Of a stretch of DNA of 64,000 nt, positions 43,316 to 51,732 are shown one piece after another. The stretch comes from Mycobacterium nebraskense (lineage in GTDB: Bacteria > Actinomycetota > Actinomycetes > Mycobacteriales > Mycobacteriaceae). Under the pieces are notes generated by a model, which ran no database searches, was not told where the DNA came from, and saw only the letters and a list, made by a program, of their open reading frames with translations. Each line of letters begins with the position of its first letter. The first letter of the stretch is position 1. The stretch is from positions 1 to 64,000 of the forward strand of contig NZ_LQPH01000081.1 in assembly GCF_002102255.1 (NCBI RefSeq). Direction: 5' to 3'. A program made the translations under genes and the position numbers.

Positions 43316-44363
43316 GATCCGGCATGACCTTGTCGGCGAATAGCTTCAGCTGTTCGTAGACGAGCTCGTACGGCAGCCCACCGAAGCTGAAGTTCGCCAG
43401 CATTTCGTAGTCGCCCACCATCTCTTTGCGGATGTGATGGTGTTCCACCAGCGCCTCAGGTGTGCCAATCATGTTGCCCGCGACGTAATCCCGATATGCT
43501 TTATCGGGGCCGCCGGCGGCTGCGGCGGCCGCGCCCATGTTCGCATAGGTCGAGTAGGACGGCAGTTCCTTGAAGTGGTCGCTCATGAATTCGTAGTGGT
43601 TGGCGACGGTGGCGAACATTTTGGCGAAGTACGTGTCGCAGTAGTCGGTGACGCGTTGCTTGTCATCGAAGCAGAGCACGAAGTCCGAGATGATGAACGG
43701 AGGTGCAGTGGTGCCGTGCAGCTTCTCAAAGGTTTCGCGGTAGTGGTTGATTTCGGGGATGGCGTTTCGCCAGTCGCCTTGCGAGAAGCGCAATGTCCTG
43801 AGACCGTAGTTGGCCGCGACCTCCACCGAGGACGGCGACATGCTGACCATGACGGTGCGGTCCTTGAACGATTTGAACGGCCGCGGGCGGACCTCGGTGC
43901 GGGGGATTTGGTACCACTTGGTGTCGGCCTCGACGATGCCGGTCTCGATGCCGGCCATGACGATCAAAGCGGCCTCGTCGAACATCTCGCGCGAGTCGGC
44001 CAATTCCACGCCGAATGACCGGAACTCCCGGCGGGCCGCACCCCGTCCCATTCCGAGTATCAGTCGGCCTTGCGACAGGACGTCGAGCTCGAGGGTCTGT
44101 TCCACGACGCGCAGTGGGTTGTTCCAGGGCAGGATGACCGCGGCGGTGATGAGATCGATCGTGCTGGTCTTGGCCGCGATGTAGGCCAGCACCTGAAAGG
44201 GGTCCGGACACGCCGCGTAGTCGGTGAAGTGGTGTTCGACGGGTCCGACGTAGTCGAAGCCCATGGCCTCGGCTTCGACGGCGAGATTCGTTTCCTGCAT
44301 GAAGGTCTGAACGTCGGGCAATCCGTGCAGGTTCTGGTACCCCAAATGCAGTCCTACTCGCAT
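43305..44363 (-). CDS. LLM-class flavin-dependent oxidoreductase
   Basis: A 352-residue luciferase-fold protein. It begins MRVGLHLGYQNLHG, has VEHHFTDYAACPDP near residue 43 and SQGRLILGMGRGAARREFRSFG near 92-113. It is preceded by GGAGG in front of ATG 44363; upstream in-frame codons to 44471 look non-coding. It would catalyse an FMN- or F420-dependent oxygenation or redox step. A perfect TTAGTC/GACTAA palindrome lies 59-74 bases upstream, matching two other promoters near TetR-3. Confidence 0.9.
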   Translation of the reverse strand: MRVGLHLGYQNLHGLPDVQTFMQETNLAVEAEAMGFDYVGPVEHHFTDYAACPDPFQVLAYIAAKTSTIDLITAAVILPWNNPLRVVEQTLELDVLSQGRLILGMGRGAARREFRSFGVELADSREMFDEAALIVMAGIETGIVEADTKWYQIPRTEVRPRPFKSFKDRTVMVSMSPSSVEVAANYGLRTLRFSQGDWRNAIPEINHYRETFEKLHGTTAPPFIISDFVLCFDDKQRVTDYCDTYFAKMFATVANHYEFMSDHFKELPSYSTYANMGAAAAAAGGPDKAYRDYVAGNMIGTPEALVEHHHIRKEMVGDYEMLANFSFGGLPYELVYEQLKLFADKVMPDLKG

Positions 44364-44421
44364 GTACGCCTCCAAGTCCGCTTGAGGGCGTCCGCGCCGA
44401 AGCATCCGACTGCCCTGGTCG

Positions 44422-44437
44422 TTAGTCGACTGACTAA
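44422..44437 (-). promoter_or_regulatory. TTAGTC-N4-GACTAA palindrome, site 1
   Basis: TTAGTCGACTGACTAA, a 6+4+6 inverted repeat with perfect arms, upstream of the luciferase-like gene on the minus strand. Related sites are at 45499-45514 and 49672-49687. Proposed to be bound by TetR-3. Confidence 0.65.
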
Positions 44438-44473
44438 AATGAACCATACGACGTCGCCGCGGCCGGGGCAAGT

Positions 44474-44493
44474 ATATAGTTGACCAACTCGGC
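44474..44493 (+). promoter_or_regulatory. Repeated 20-bp element, copy F
   Basis: ATATAGTTGACCAACTCGGC matches copies A and B at 14 of 20 positions; the left half ATAGTTGAC is intact and the right half degenerate. It precedes the SDR at 44564 by about 70 bases. The weakest copy. Confidence 0.35.
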
Positions 44494-44563
44494 TAGTTCG
44501 AAGGATGCGGCACACTTACACATTGGGTGTCCGGCGGGGCATCCGGGAAGGCCGGAATTCCAA

Positions 44564-45445
44564 ATGGCAATGCTGACGGGCAAAGTCGCGGTGGTGACTG
44601 GAGCGAGCCGGGGGATCGGTAAAGGCATCGCCCTTGCGCTGGGCGCTGAGGGTGCCACCGTCTACGTCACCGGCCGCACGCTGTCGACGGGTGGCCACTC
44701 GTTGCCCGGCACGGTGGGCGACACGGCGGCAGAGGTCGATCGACGCGGTGGAACAGGGGTCGCCGTGCGGGTCGATCATTCCCAAGATGAGCAGGTCGCG
44801 GCCCTCTTCGATCGGGTTCGGCGCGAGCGCGGGAGGCTCGACATCCTGGTCAACAATGCGTTCGCGATCCCGGAGGACCTGACCGACCCGAAACCGTTCT
44901 GGGAGAAGCCACTCAGCAACTGGGACATGGTCGATGTCGGCGTCCGCTCCAACTTCGTCGCCGCCTGGCACGCCGCACCGATCATGGCCGCTCAGCGGTC
45001 CGGGTTGATAGTCGCCATCTCGGGGTACGTCGGTGTCACGTACACCTACGGTGTCGTCTTCGGGATGTGCAAGGCGGCGGTCGATCGGATGGCGCGTGAC
45101 ATGGCGATCGAACTGCAACCGCATAACGTCGCTTCAATCTCGCTCTGGCAAGGCTTGACGCTAACCGAACGGGCGCAAGCCAACCTCGCACGTAATCCCG
45201 AGATGTCGAAGGCGACGGTGACGAACCCCGCCATCGGGTGTTCACCCGAGTTCCCCGGTCTGGTGATCGCCGCACTGGCCAGTGACCCGCAGCTGATGCG
45301 ACGCTCCGGAGGCACGTTCATCACCGCAGAACTTGCTGCCGAATACGGCATTACCGACGTTGATGGCAGGGCCATCCCCTCGTTGCGCGCGCAGCGTGGC
45401 GCCCCGATCTGGCAACCGATCGCGGACGGCGGAGGGCTGGCTTAG
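44564..45445 (+). CDS. Short-chain dehydrogenase/reductase-like protein with Tyr-to-Phe change
   Basis: A 293-residue SDR-fold protein. The cofactor loop TGASRGIG (12-19) and Ser153 are present, but the catalytic YxxxK position reads FGMCK (Phe166, Lys170), so the usual Tyr is missing. Tyr160 and Tyr162 lie nearby but out of register. It also has a longer C-terminus than most SDRs (ending near AEYGITDVDGRAIPS). The overall shape recalls DHRS1-like proteins. It may be an NAD(P)-binding protein with altered chemistry. GGAAGG precedes ATG 44564; ATG 44570 is an alternative. Confidence 0.8.
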   Translation: MAMLTGKVAVVTGASRGIGKGIALALGAEGATVYVTGRTLSTGGHSLPGTVGDTAAEVDRRGGTGVAVRVDHSQDEQVAALFDRVRRERGRLDILVNNAFAIPEDLTDPKPFWEKPLSNWDMVDVGVRSNFVAAWHAAPIMAAQRSGLIVAISGYVGVTYTYGVVFGMCKAAVDRMARDMAIELQPHNVASISLWQGLTLTERAQANLARNPEMSKATVTNPAIGCSPEFPGLVIAALASDPQLMRRSGGTFITAELAAEYGITDVDGRAIPSLRAQRGAPIWQPIADGGGLA

Positions 45446-45498
45446 TCATCCGCATAATTCAGGCTTGTCTGAGAAATGCGGCCACCGTATGGTGCGTG

Positions 45499-45514
45499 TT
45501 AGGCAACCGACTAA
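45499..45514 (+). promoter_or_regulatory. TTAGKC-N4-GACTAA palindrome, site 2
   Basis: TTAGGCAACCGACTAA, one mismatch between arms, 46 bases upstream of the P450 start at 45561. It is the exact reverse complement of the site at 49672-49687. Confidence 0.65.
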
Positions 45515-45560
45515 CGGCCCGTGAAGAGCTTTCCAGACCTGCGGCCAGAGGAGATCGAGC

Positions 45561-46757
45561 GTGGCGGTGAAGAGTCCCAGCGACGTGTACTACGACCCGT
45601 TCAATCCGGAGATCGACGCCGACCCTTACCCGGTGTATCGACGGATGCGCGAGGAGGCTCCGCTCTACTACAACGAGCAGCACGACTTCTACGCCGTCAG
45701 CCGGGCCGACGACGTGGAACGCGTCCTCGTCGACAACGAGACTTTCATCTCCGGTCGCGGCGGGATCATGGAGTTCATTCGCGCCAACATCACGATGCCG
45801 CCAGGGATGTTCGTCTACGAGGACCCGCCCATCCACACGAGGCACAGGCGGGTACTCGCCGGGGTGTTCACTCCGCGCAGGATCGCGGAGCTGGAACCCA
45901 AGATCCGTGCGTTTTGCGCCCGTAGCCTGGACTCTGTTGTCGGTGCCGGCCGGTTCGACTTCATCTCCGATCTCGGCGCTCAGGTGCCGATGCGGACGAT
46001 GGGGATGCTGCTGGGCATTCCCGAGGCCGACCAGGAGTCCCATCGCCAGGCGACGGACAAGAGCCTGCGCACCGAGGCGGGCAAGCCGATGGCCCCGCAG
46101 GAGGGATTTGCCAGCGGTGAGTCGTTCGCGGAGTACATCGACTGGCGCGCGGCGCACCCGTCCGACGACCTGATGACCGACCTGATCAACGCCGAGGTCA
46201 CCGAAGAAGACGGCAGCACAAGGCGCTTGACGCGCGAGGAGGTGCTCACCTACACGACGCTTCTCGCCAGTGCCGGCGCCGAGACGACCGGCCACCTGAT
46301 CGCGTGGACGGGCAAGGTACTGGCCGATCATCCCGATCAGCGGCGCGAACTCGTCGAGAATCCCTCGCTGATTCCGCAGGCCATCGAGGAGGTGCTGCGC
46401 TTCGAACCACCCGGACATCAGTTCGCCCGCTACGTCACGGCCGACGTGGACTTCTACAGCCAAACCGTGCCGGAGGGCAGCGTCATGTTGTTTCTCATGG
46501 GCTCGGCCAACCGCGACCACCGCCGATTTGTCGACGGTGACCGCTTCGACATCCATCGTGAGCCCGTCAAGCACCTGAGCTTCGGCATCGGTGCGCACTA
46601 CTGCCTCGGCGCCGCCCTGGCTCGGCTCGAGGGCCGAATTGCCTTGGAGGAAATGCTGAAACGCTTCCCCGAGTGGCATATCGACATCGACAACGCCCGC
46701 ATGGCCTCGTCGTCGGCGTTGCGTGGATGGGACGGACTTCCCGCGGTGGTCCCGTAG
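45561..46757 (+). CDS. Cytochrome P450
   Basis: A 398-residue P450. It has haem loop FGIGAHYCLG (Cys348), I-helix SAGAETTGH, EEVLRFEPP for ExxR, and a normal length. GTG start with GAGGAG about ten bases upstream. It is a single gene between two luciferase-like genes on the other strand. The palindrome in its promoter also occurs before the monooxygenase/TetR-3 operon, suggesting joint control. Electron-transfer partners are not encoded next to it. Confidence 0.92.
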   Translation: MAVKSPSDVYYDPFNPEIDADPYPVYRRMREEAPLYYNEQHDFYAVSRADDVERVLVDNETFISGRGGIMEFIRANITMPPGMFVYEDPPIHTRHRRVLAGVFTPRRIAELEPKIRAFCARSLDSVVGAGRFDFISDLGAQVPMRTMGMLLGIPEADQESHRQATDKSLRTEAGKPMAPQEGFASGESFAEYIDWRAAHPSDDLMTDLINAEVTEEDGSTRRLTREEVLTYTTLLASAGAETTGHLIAWTGKVLADHPDQRRELVENPSLIPQAIEEVLRFEPPGHQFARYVTADVDFYSQTVPEGSVMLFLMGSANRDHRRFVDGDRFDIHREPVKHLSFGIGAHYCLGAALARLEGRIALEEMLKRFPEWHIDIDNARMASSSALRGWDGLPAVVP

Positions 46758-46768
46758 GACGACGAACT

Positions 46769-47809
46769 CTACGGACCGCGAAAGTGCGGGATAACCTCTC
46801 GCGCAAATAATTCCATTCCGGCCCGGATGAGGTCGGGCGGCATGCCCGGTAGCGCCATGCCGCACACAAGATCGGTCAGCCGGGAGTGTGCGCGGTACTC
46901 CGAGACTTGACCGATGACGTCGTCCGGCGTGCCCACCAGCGCAGGCTCGGCGAAGAAGTCGAACGACTGGTCGCGGATGATCTCCTCGACCGAGGGCAGC
47001 GCGATGGCCTGACTGGGCGCGCCCGATGCAACTTCGGCCTCGGCGGTCCACTGCATATAGCCGGCAGCCATGTAGCGCAACGGTTTTGCCGCCAATTCCC
47101 AGGCCTGTTCGCGAGTGGGCGCAACGAAAGTCGGCCGCATAGCGGCGATGCGGAAATCGTCCGGATCATTACCATGGGCGCGCAGTGCGTCGTCGTAGAG
47201 GTTCGCCGATCCCGGGCCGCCGGTGAGGAAGTGCAGGCCCATTCGCGCCGCCCGCTCGATAGCCTTCGGCGCCGTTCCACCGACCCAGATCGGTGGGTGT
47301 GGCCGCTGCAGCGCGGGCGGGGAGATGCGAATGTTGTGCAGCCTGGTGTAGCGTCCGTCGACCGTGACGGACTCGCCCGACAGCAGTCGGCGCACGACCG
47401 TCAGGTTCTCCTGCATGCGTCCCGCGCGTTCCCGGGCGGGGATGCCCTGATCGTCGAACTCGCCTTTGCGGTATCCCAGCCCGACCCCGAGGTCGAATCG
47501 TCCGCTGGAGATCAGGTCCAGTGTGGCGGTGTCCTCCGCGACGCGGACCGGGTTGTGCAGCGGCAGCAGTAGCAGGAACGTCCCGATGCGAATCCGTTGT
47601 GTCCGTGCCGCAATGGCGGCGCCGATCGGTAAGAGCGAAGGGGAATAGCCGTCGTCGATGAAGTGATGTTCGGTAAGCCACGCCTCGTCGAAGCCCATTC
47701 GTTCCGACTCGACGATGAGGTCGAGGTGTGAGCGGTAGAGGGCGTCCCACTCGACGCGGGCCCACTCGGGATTGCGGAACGGCCAGAGCAGCCCAAACCG
47801 CAATGTCAT
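46769..47809 (-). CDS. LLM-class flavin-dependent oxidoreductase
   Basis: A 346-residue luciferase-fold protein. Features are WLTEHHFIDDGYSPS near residue 44, SSGRFDLGVGLGYRKGEFDDQG near 107-128 and PPIWVGGTAPKAIERAARMG near 178-197. It is the last gene of a minus-strand operon after the HsaA-like monooxygenase and TetR-3, whose stop it overlaps by four bases. It is distinct from the other two LLM genes at 6397 and 43305. Confidence 0.9.
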   Translation of the reverse strand: MTLRFGLLWPFRNPEWARVEWDALYRSHLDLIVESERMGFDEAWLTEHHFIDDGYSPSLLPIGAAIAARTQRIRIGTFLLLLPLHNPVRVAEDTATLDLISSGRFDLGVGLGYRKGEFDDQGIPARERAGRMQENLTVVRRLLSGESVTVDGRYTRLHNIRISPPALQRPHPPIWVGGTAPKAIERAARMGLHFLTGGPGSANLYDDALRAHGNDPDDFRIAAMRPTFVAPTREQAWELAAKPLRYMAAGYMQWTAEAEVASGAPSQAIALPSVEEIIRDQSFDFFAEPALVGTPDDVIGQVSEYRAHSRLTDLVCGMALPGMPPDLIRAGMELFAREVIPHFRGP

Positions 47810-48417
47810 TTACCCTTGCGGCGCTTGCGTGCGCGCCGCTTTCCCTCCAGTTGGCTGATCAGCCTTTCGACCACCGTGACCGTTTGTGAGTGACCGAGGC
47901 TGAGGCCGTAGGAACGCTCTTCGCCCATGAACCGCGCCGCCGCGTCCATCAACAACATCACCGCCTCCGCCGGCCATTGGGTGGTGTCGACCCCGTACTT
48001 CGTCAGAATCGTTGATAGTCCTTCGAACTGCAGGCGGCGGAACCGTACCGAGAATTCCTTCATTTCCGCCATGACCGCCTTGCGGTGGTTGCCCAGGGCC
48101 AGGAACTCGACGTTGAGGGCGGTGTTGGTTTGGTCACGGATCATGTCCCACAGGGCCCACAGCGGCTGCTCTGCGGCCAGCGCCTCGGCTTGGCGGTCCA
48201 AGCTGCGCGCCGCGCTGCGACGGAACACCTCCAAGAAGAGCTCGTCCATCGGGCCGAAGTAGTAGTAGACGAGGCCCGGGTTCACCCCCGCCTCGGCGGC
48301 CACCCGGCGCGACGTCACGGCCGCATATCCCTCGCTGAGCATGAGCCGTTCGGTGGCGTCGAGCAGGGCCGTCCGGGCGTCGGGTTCCTGCACGCCATCC
48401 GGGGTGATCGACGCCAT
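47806..48417 (-). CDS. TetR-family transcriptional regulator (TetR-3)
   Basis: A 203-residue TetR/AcrR protein with helix-turn-helix at about residues 34-54 (VTSRRVAAEAGVNPGLVYYYF) and a basic C-terminal tail (KRRARKRRKGK). GGAGG precedes ATG 48417. It is the middle gene of a three-gene operon and probably controls that operon plus the neighbouring P450 and luciferase-like genes through the TTAGKC-N4-GACTAA palindromes, which occur three times in the surrounding 5 kb. Confidence 0.9.
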   Translation of the reverse strand: MASITPDGVQEPDARTALLDATERLMLSEGYAAVTSRRVAAEAGVNPGLVYYYFGPMDELFLEVFRRSAARSLDRQAEALAAEQPLWALWDMIRDQTNTALNVEFLALGNHRKAVMAEMKEFSVRFRRLQFEGLSTILTKYGVDTTQWPAEAVMLLMDAAARFMGEERSYGLSLGHSQTVTVVERLISQLEGKRRARKRRKGK

Positions 48418-48457
48418 GACTGCAACCTCCGGGTAGCCCACCTGTGCCACCCGCAGA

Positions 48458-49657
48458 CTACGTCATCCGTGCGCCGGGATCGCCTGGCGCGAGGCCCATC
48501 CCGAGCAGCCACCTGGCGTGCCGGTCCATCATGACGTCGTACTCCCCGTGCACGGCATGCGTCGAGAGCATCGCGATGTCCGACGACATGCGGCGCAGCT
48601 GGTTGTCCGACCGATAGCCGCTGGATCCGTTGCCGTCGACCAGATCCCGTAGCGTGTCGCGCACCGTATGGAGAATGGTGGCTCCCTGCAGTCCGGCGCG
48701 TGCCTCCTCCTCGAGCGTCTGCGGCGTGCCACGACGGGCGATCTGCAGTACGTCCTCGGTCGCGGCGTCGCGCACGAGGCGCATGATGTGCGCCGTCTGG
48801 TAGGCGTTGAGCCACCGCAGCCGCGCGGCGGGGCGCTCGATGCGGGGCGGGCTGTTCACACCCGATGCGCTGTTCAGGCGCTCCCGGGTGATCTCCACAG
48901 CGGCGTCGAGCGCCCCTACGCACAGCGACGACAACCCATACCGCAATGCGGAGAACGGAAGATGTACCACCTCGTCCTCGTGAAACGTGCCCGGGTGATC
49001 GTTGGCCGACATCGCCGCACCGAACGGGATTGCCCAGCTATCCGGGACGATGGCGTCGACCGCGGTGATGGTGACGCTGCCGGTGGCAGCCATCGACGCG
49101 ACGTCCCAGTCGTCGGCGATGTCGAGCTGTTCTCGCGGCACGATCACCCACCGCAGCTCTTTGTCGCCGTCGATGGTCACCGGCACGAGCGCATGCGAGG
49201 CGTGCAACATCCCCGTCGCGTAGCCCCAGCTGCCGTTGACACGCAGCTGTCCGCCCGATCGTCCGGCGGTGCCGGGCTGCGACAGGATGGCCGCAGTGCG
49301 CACCGACGGCCCGCCGGCGAACAGCTCCTGCTGAACGTCTAGCGGGTAGCGGCACAAGAACCAGCTGTGCAGGTTGTAGAACACGGTGACCCACGCGGTC
49401 GACACGTCCCCCGCGGCGATGATCTCGGCCACCTGGTTGAGTTCGTGCGGGCCCAGACCGGCTCCGCCCCATCGCTTCGGCACGATCACGGAGAACAAGC
49501 CCGCGGTGTCCATGTCTTCGACGAGTTCGTCGTCCAGTCGACGGGCCAACTCCATCTGCCGCGCCAGTGCGCGGATCCTGGGCACGAAGCCGCGGGCGGC
49601 ATCGGCAAGGGACGCCCCAGGTGCGTTGGCACTCGAGACTTGATCGACGAGCGTCAC
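48458..49657 (-). CDS. Acyl-CoA dehydrogenase-fold flavin monooxygenase (HsaA-like)
   Basis: A 399-residue protein with the acyl-CoA dehydrogenase fold. It opens VPRIRALARQMELARRLDDELVEDMDTAGLF and has WVTVFYNLHSWFL and VRVNGSWGYATGM-like segments, typical of two-component flavin monooxygenases such as HsaA and 4-hydroxyphenylacetate-type hydroxylases. These hydroxylate phenolic rings using reduced flavin from a separate reductase. No reductase gene is adjacent. I prefer GTG 49657 (behind GGGAGAAG) over the frame start at 49711, because the latter crosses the palindromic operator. Confidence 0.87.
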   Translation of the reverse strand: MTLVDQVSSANAPGASLADAARGFVPRIRALARQMELARRLDDELVEDMDTAGLFSVIVPKRWGGAGLGPHELNQVAEIIAAGDVSTAWVTVFYNLHSWFLCRYPLDVQQELFAGGPSVRTAAILSQPGTAGRSGGQLRVNGSWGYATGMLHASHALVPVTIDGDKELRWVIVPREQLDIADDWDVASMAATGSVTITAVDAIVPDSWAIPFGAAMSANDHPGTFHEDEVVHLPFSALRYGLSSLCVGALDAAVEITRERLNSASGVNSPPRIERPAARLRWLNAYQTAHIMRLVRDAATEDVLQIARRGTPQTLEEEARAGLQGATILHTVRDTLRDLVDGNGSSGYRSDNQLRRMSSDIAMLSTHAVHGEYDVMMDRHARWLLGMGLAPGDPGARMT

Positions 49658-49671
49658 ATCTTCTCCCGGAA

Positions 49672-49687
49672 TTAGTCGGTTGCCTAA
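49672..49687 (-). promoter_or_regulatory. TTAGTC-N4-GMCTAA palindrome, site 3
   Basis: TTAGTCGGTTGCCTAA, the exact reverse complement of site 2 at 45499-45514, 15 bases upstream of the HsaA-like start. A repressor here would control its own operon if it is TetR-3. Confidence 0.68.
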
Positions 49688-49764
49688 GATGCAACATACC
49701 GATGTTGCCACTCGGGAGGCAAGCGATCTGGAATAGGCTGCTTGCTTGCCGGCGCCAATCTATA

Positions 49765-49784
49765 AAACAGTTGACTAGGTCGAT
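49765..49784 (+). promoter_or_regulatory. Repeated 20-bp element, copy D
   Basis: AAACAGTTGACTAGGTCGAT matches copies A and B at 16 of 20 positions and keeps GAC-N3-GTC. It lies about 115 bases upstream of the SDR at 49900. Confidence 0.45.
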
Positions 49785-49899
49785 GGTATGGTGAGCCGGA
49801 CGCGCGAAGATCCGTGCGGTATGCCAGTGGCCGAGCTCGAAGTGGAGAACCTGTGACCGCAATGGATGCCACCACAACGATTGTCGCCCCGGGTGAGCG

Positions 49900-50670
49900 A
49901 TGAAGGCTCCGGCTGAGCTGCTGGACCTGTCCGGCAAGGTCGCCGTCGTCACCGGAGGTAGTCGGGGCATCGGCCGCGCCGTGGCCGAAGGTTTTGCGCT
50001 GGCGGGCGCCGATGTCGTCATCGCGAGCCGCAAGCTGGAGAACTGCAAGGCGGCCGCCTCGGAAATCGAGGTTGCCACCGGGCGTCGCGCATTGCCTGTT
50101 GGTTGCCATGTCGGCCGCTGGGACGACGCCGAGGTGTTGCTCGACGCCGTCTACGACGCCTTCGGGCGCTGCGATGTGCTGGTGAACAACGCGGGCATGT
50201 CACCCGTCTACGACGACCTTCCATCGGTCACCCAGGAGCTATACGACAAGGTGCACGCCGTCAACGCGCGTGGGCCGTTCCGGCTCAGCGCATTGTTTGG
50301 GACGCGGATGGCCGAGGGCGACGGCGGCTCCATCATCAACGTCACTACGGCCGGCACGCTGCGCCCCGACGCCACCGACCTGCCGTACGCAATGGCCAAG
50401 GCGGGGCTGAACGCGCTCACGCTGGCGCTGGCCGGGGCGTGGGCACCCAAGGTCCGGGCCAACTTGGTGATGCCCGGGGCCTTTGACACCGACATCTCCA
50501 AGGCATGGGGACCGGAGAACCAGGCCATCGCGGCCGCGGCGAACCCGATGAAGCGCATCGGTGTACCCGAGGACATGGCCGGGCTGTGTGTGTTTCTGGC
50601 CAGCGAGGCGGCCAGCTACATCAACGGTGCCCAGATTCTGGTCGACGGCGGGCTCTTCCGCACGCTCTGA
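49900..50670 (+). CDS. Short-chain dehydrogenase/reductase
   Basis: A 256-residue classical SDR with TGGSRGIGRA (18-27), NNAG, and a YAMAK catalytic site. The usual catalytic Ser region reads VTTAGT, with Thr. The C-terminus GAQILVDGGLF is standard for NAD(P)-dependent beta-hydroxyacyl or ring-alcohol dehydrogenases. Two very short coupled frames precede it (49788-49856 and 49853-49903). It is followed after 43 bases by another SDR gene. Confidence 0.9.
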   Translation: MKAPAELLDLSGKVAVVTGGSRGIGRAVAEGFALAGADVVIASRKLENCKAAASEIEVATGRRALPVGCHVGRWDDAEVLLDAVYDAFGRCDVLVNNAGMSPVYDDLPSVTQELYDKVHAVNARGPFRLSALFGTRMAEGDGGSIINVTTAGTLRPDATDLPYAMAKAGLNALTLALAGAWAPKVRANLVMPGAFDTDISKAWGPENQAIAAAANPMKRIGVPEDMAGLCVFLASEAASYINGAQILVDGGLFRTL

Positions 50671-50713
50671 GGCGCGAAACATCAATCACCAGTAAGGAAC
50701 TCAAGGAGGAGTG

Positions 50714-51607
50714 ATGGCAGGAAGGATGGCGGGCAAGGTCTCGTTCGTCACGGGTGCGGGGCGTGGCCAGGGCCGCGCGCACGCGGTGCTGCAGGCGCGC
50801 GAGGGCGCGGACATCATCGGCATAGACATCTGTGAGGACATCAAGTCCAACCCGTACCCGATGGCCAGTTGGGACGACCTCATGGAGACCAAGAATCTCG
50901 TCGAGAAGGAGGGCCGGCGCTGCGTGGCCGTCAAGGCCGACGTCCGTAACCGCGAGCAGCTCGCCGACGCCCTGAACGAGGGTGTGGCCGAACTGGGTCA
51001 ACTGACCACGGTCATGGCCAACGCCGGCATCATGCCGCTGGCCATGGGCGACCCCGAGCCGATGGACTTCCAGGATGCCGTCGACGTCGACCTCATCGGC
51101 GTGATGAACACCGTGGCGGTGGCCGTCCCGCACCTGATCGGAGCCGGCAACGGCGCGTCGATCATCATCACCGGGTCCACCGCTGCGTTGATCCCCAACA
51201 CCATGTCCGCCAACGTTGACCCCCGGACGATCATGGGTCCCGGCGGTGACGGTTACCACTGGTCGAAAGAGGCGCTGGTGGGATACACGCAGCAAATGGC
51301 TCTGCACCTGGCGCCCTTGGGAATTCGGGTCAATGTCGTGCACCCGACCAACTGCAATACCCACTTGATGAATTGCGACGGGATCTATCAGATCTTCCGT
51401 CCCGACATCGAAGGCCCGGTCACCAAAGAGGACTTCCGGCCGGCGTCGGAGTTCTACCACGCCTTGCCCACGCCGTGGCTGGAGCCCGAGGACGTCGCCG
51501 AGCTGGTCCTCTTCCTGGCCTCCGACGCCTCGAAGTACATGACCGGCACCAGCATCCCGATCGACGCCGGGTGCATGGTCAAGTGGCCCAACGGTCCCGG
51601 TCAGTAA
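50714..51607 (+). CDS. Mycofactocin-coupled-type SDR
   Basis: A 297-residue SDR of the mycofactocin-dependent type. It opens AGKVSFVTGAGRGQGRAHAV with ICEDIK after the second strand and an insert typical of these enzymes before the NAG motif; the catalytic site reads YHWSK. In this family NAD is tightly held and the electrons go to mycofactocin. AGGAGG is four bases upstream of ATG 50714. Substrates are usually alcohols. Convergent with the amidohydrolase gene, with a terminator-like palindrome between them. Confidence 0.85.
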   Translation: MAGRMAGKVSFVTGAGRGQGRAHAVLQAREGADIIGIDICEDIKSNPYPMASWDDLMETKNLVEKEGRRCVAVKADVRNREQLADALNEGVAELGQLTTVMANAGIMPLAMGDPEPMDFQDAVDVDLIGVMNTVAVAVPHLIGAGNGASIIITGSTAALIPNTMSANVDPRTIMGPGGDGYHWSKEALVGYTQQMALHLAPLGIRVNVVHPTNCNTHLMNCDGIYQIFRPDIEGPVTKEDFRPASEFYHALPTPWLEPEDVAELVLFLASDASKYMTGTSIPIDAGCMVKWPNGPGQ

Positions 51608-51641
51608 ACCGGCGATGGAGTGAACCGAACTCATCAGAGGC

Positions 51642-51679
51642 GACCCACGGCACGCCGTCATGACGGCGGCACCGGGGTC
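51642..51679. terminator. Bidirectional terminator-like hairpin
   Basis: A perfect 16-bp palindrome CGCCGTCATGACGGCG (51653-51668), flanked symmetrically by GACCC and GGGTC arms 14.5 bases from the same centre. It lies between two convergent genes and has no U-tract, as is common in mycobacteria. Confidence 0.5.
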
Positions 51680-51732
51680 GTCTTTGGCGGGTGAGATGTG
51701 AGTTGCCAACTGAGACTTAGCGACTCAGCTCA

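Noticed and set aside
45459..47051. A 530-codon minus-strand frame over the P450 at 45561
   Set aside because: Antisense to a P450 with complete motifs, with no ribosome site or family motif; rejected as a shadow.
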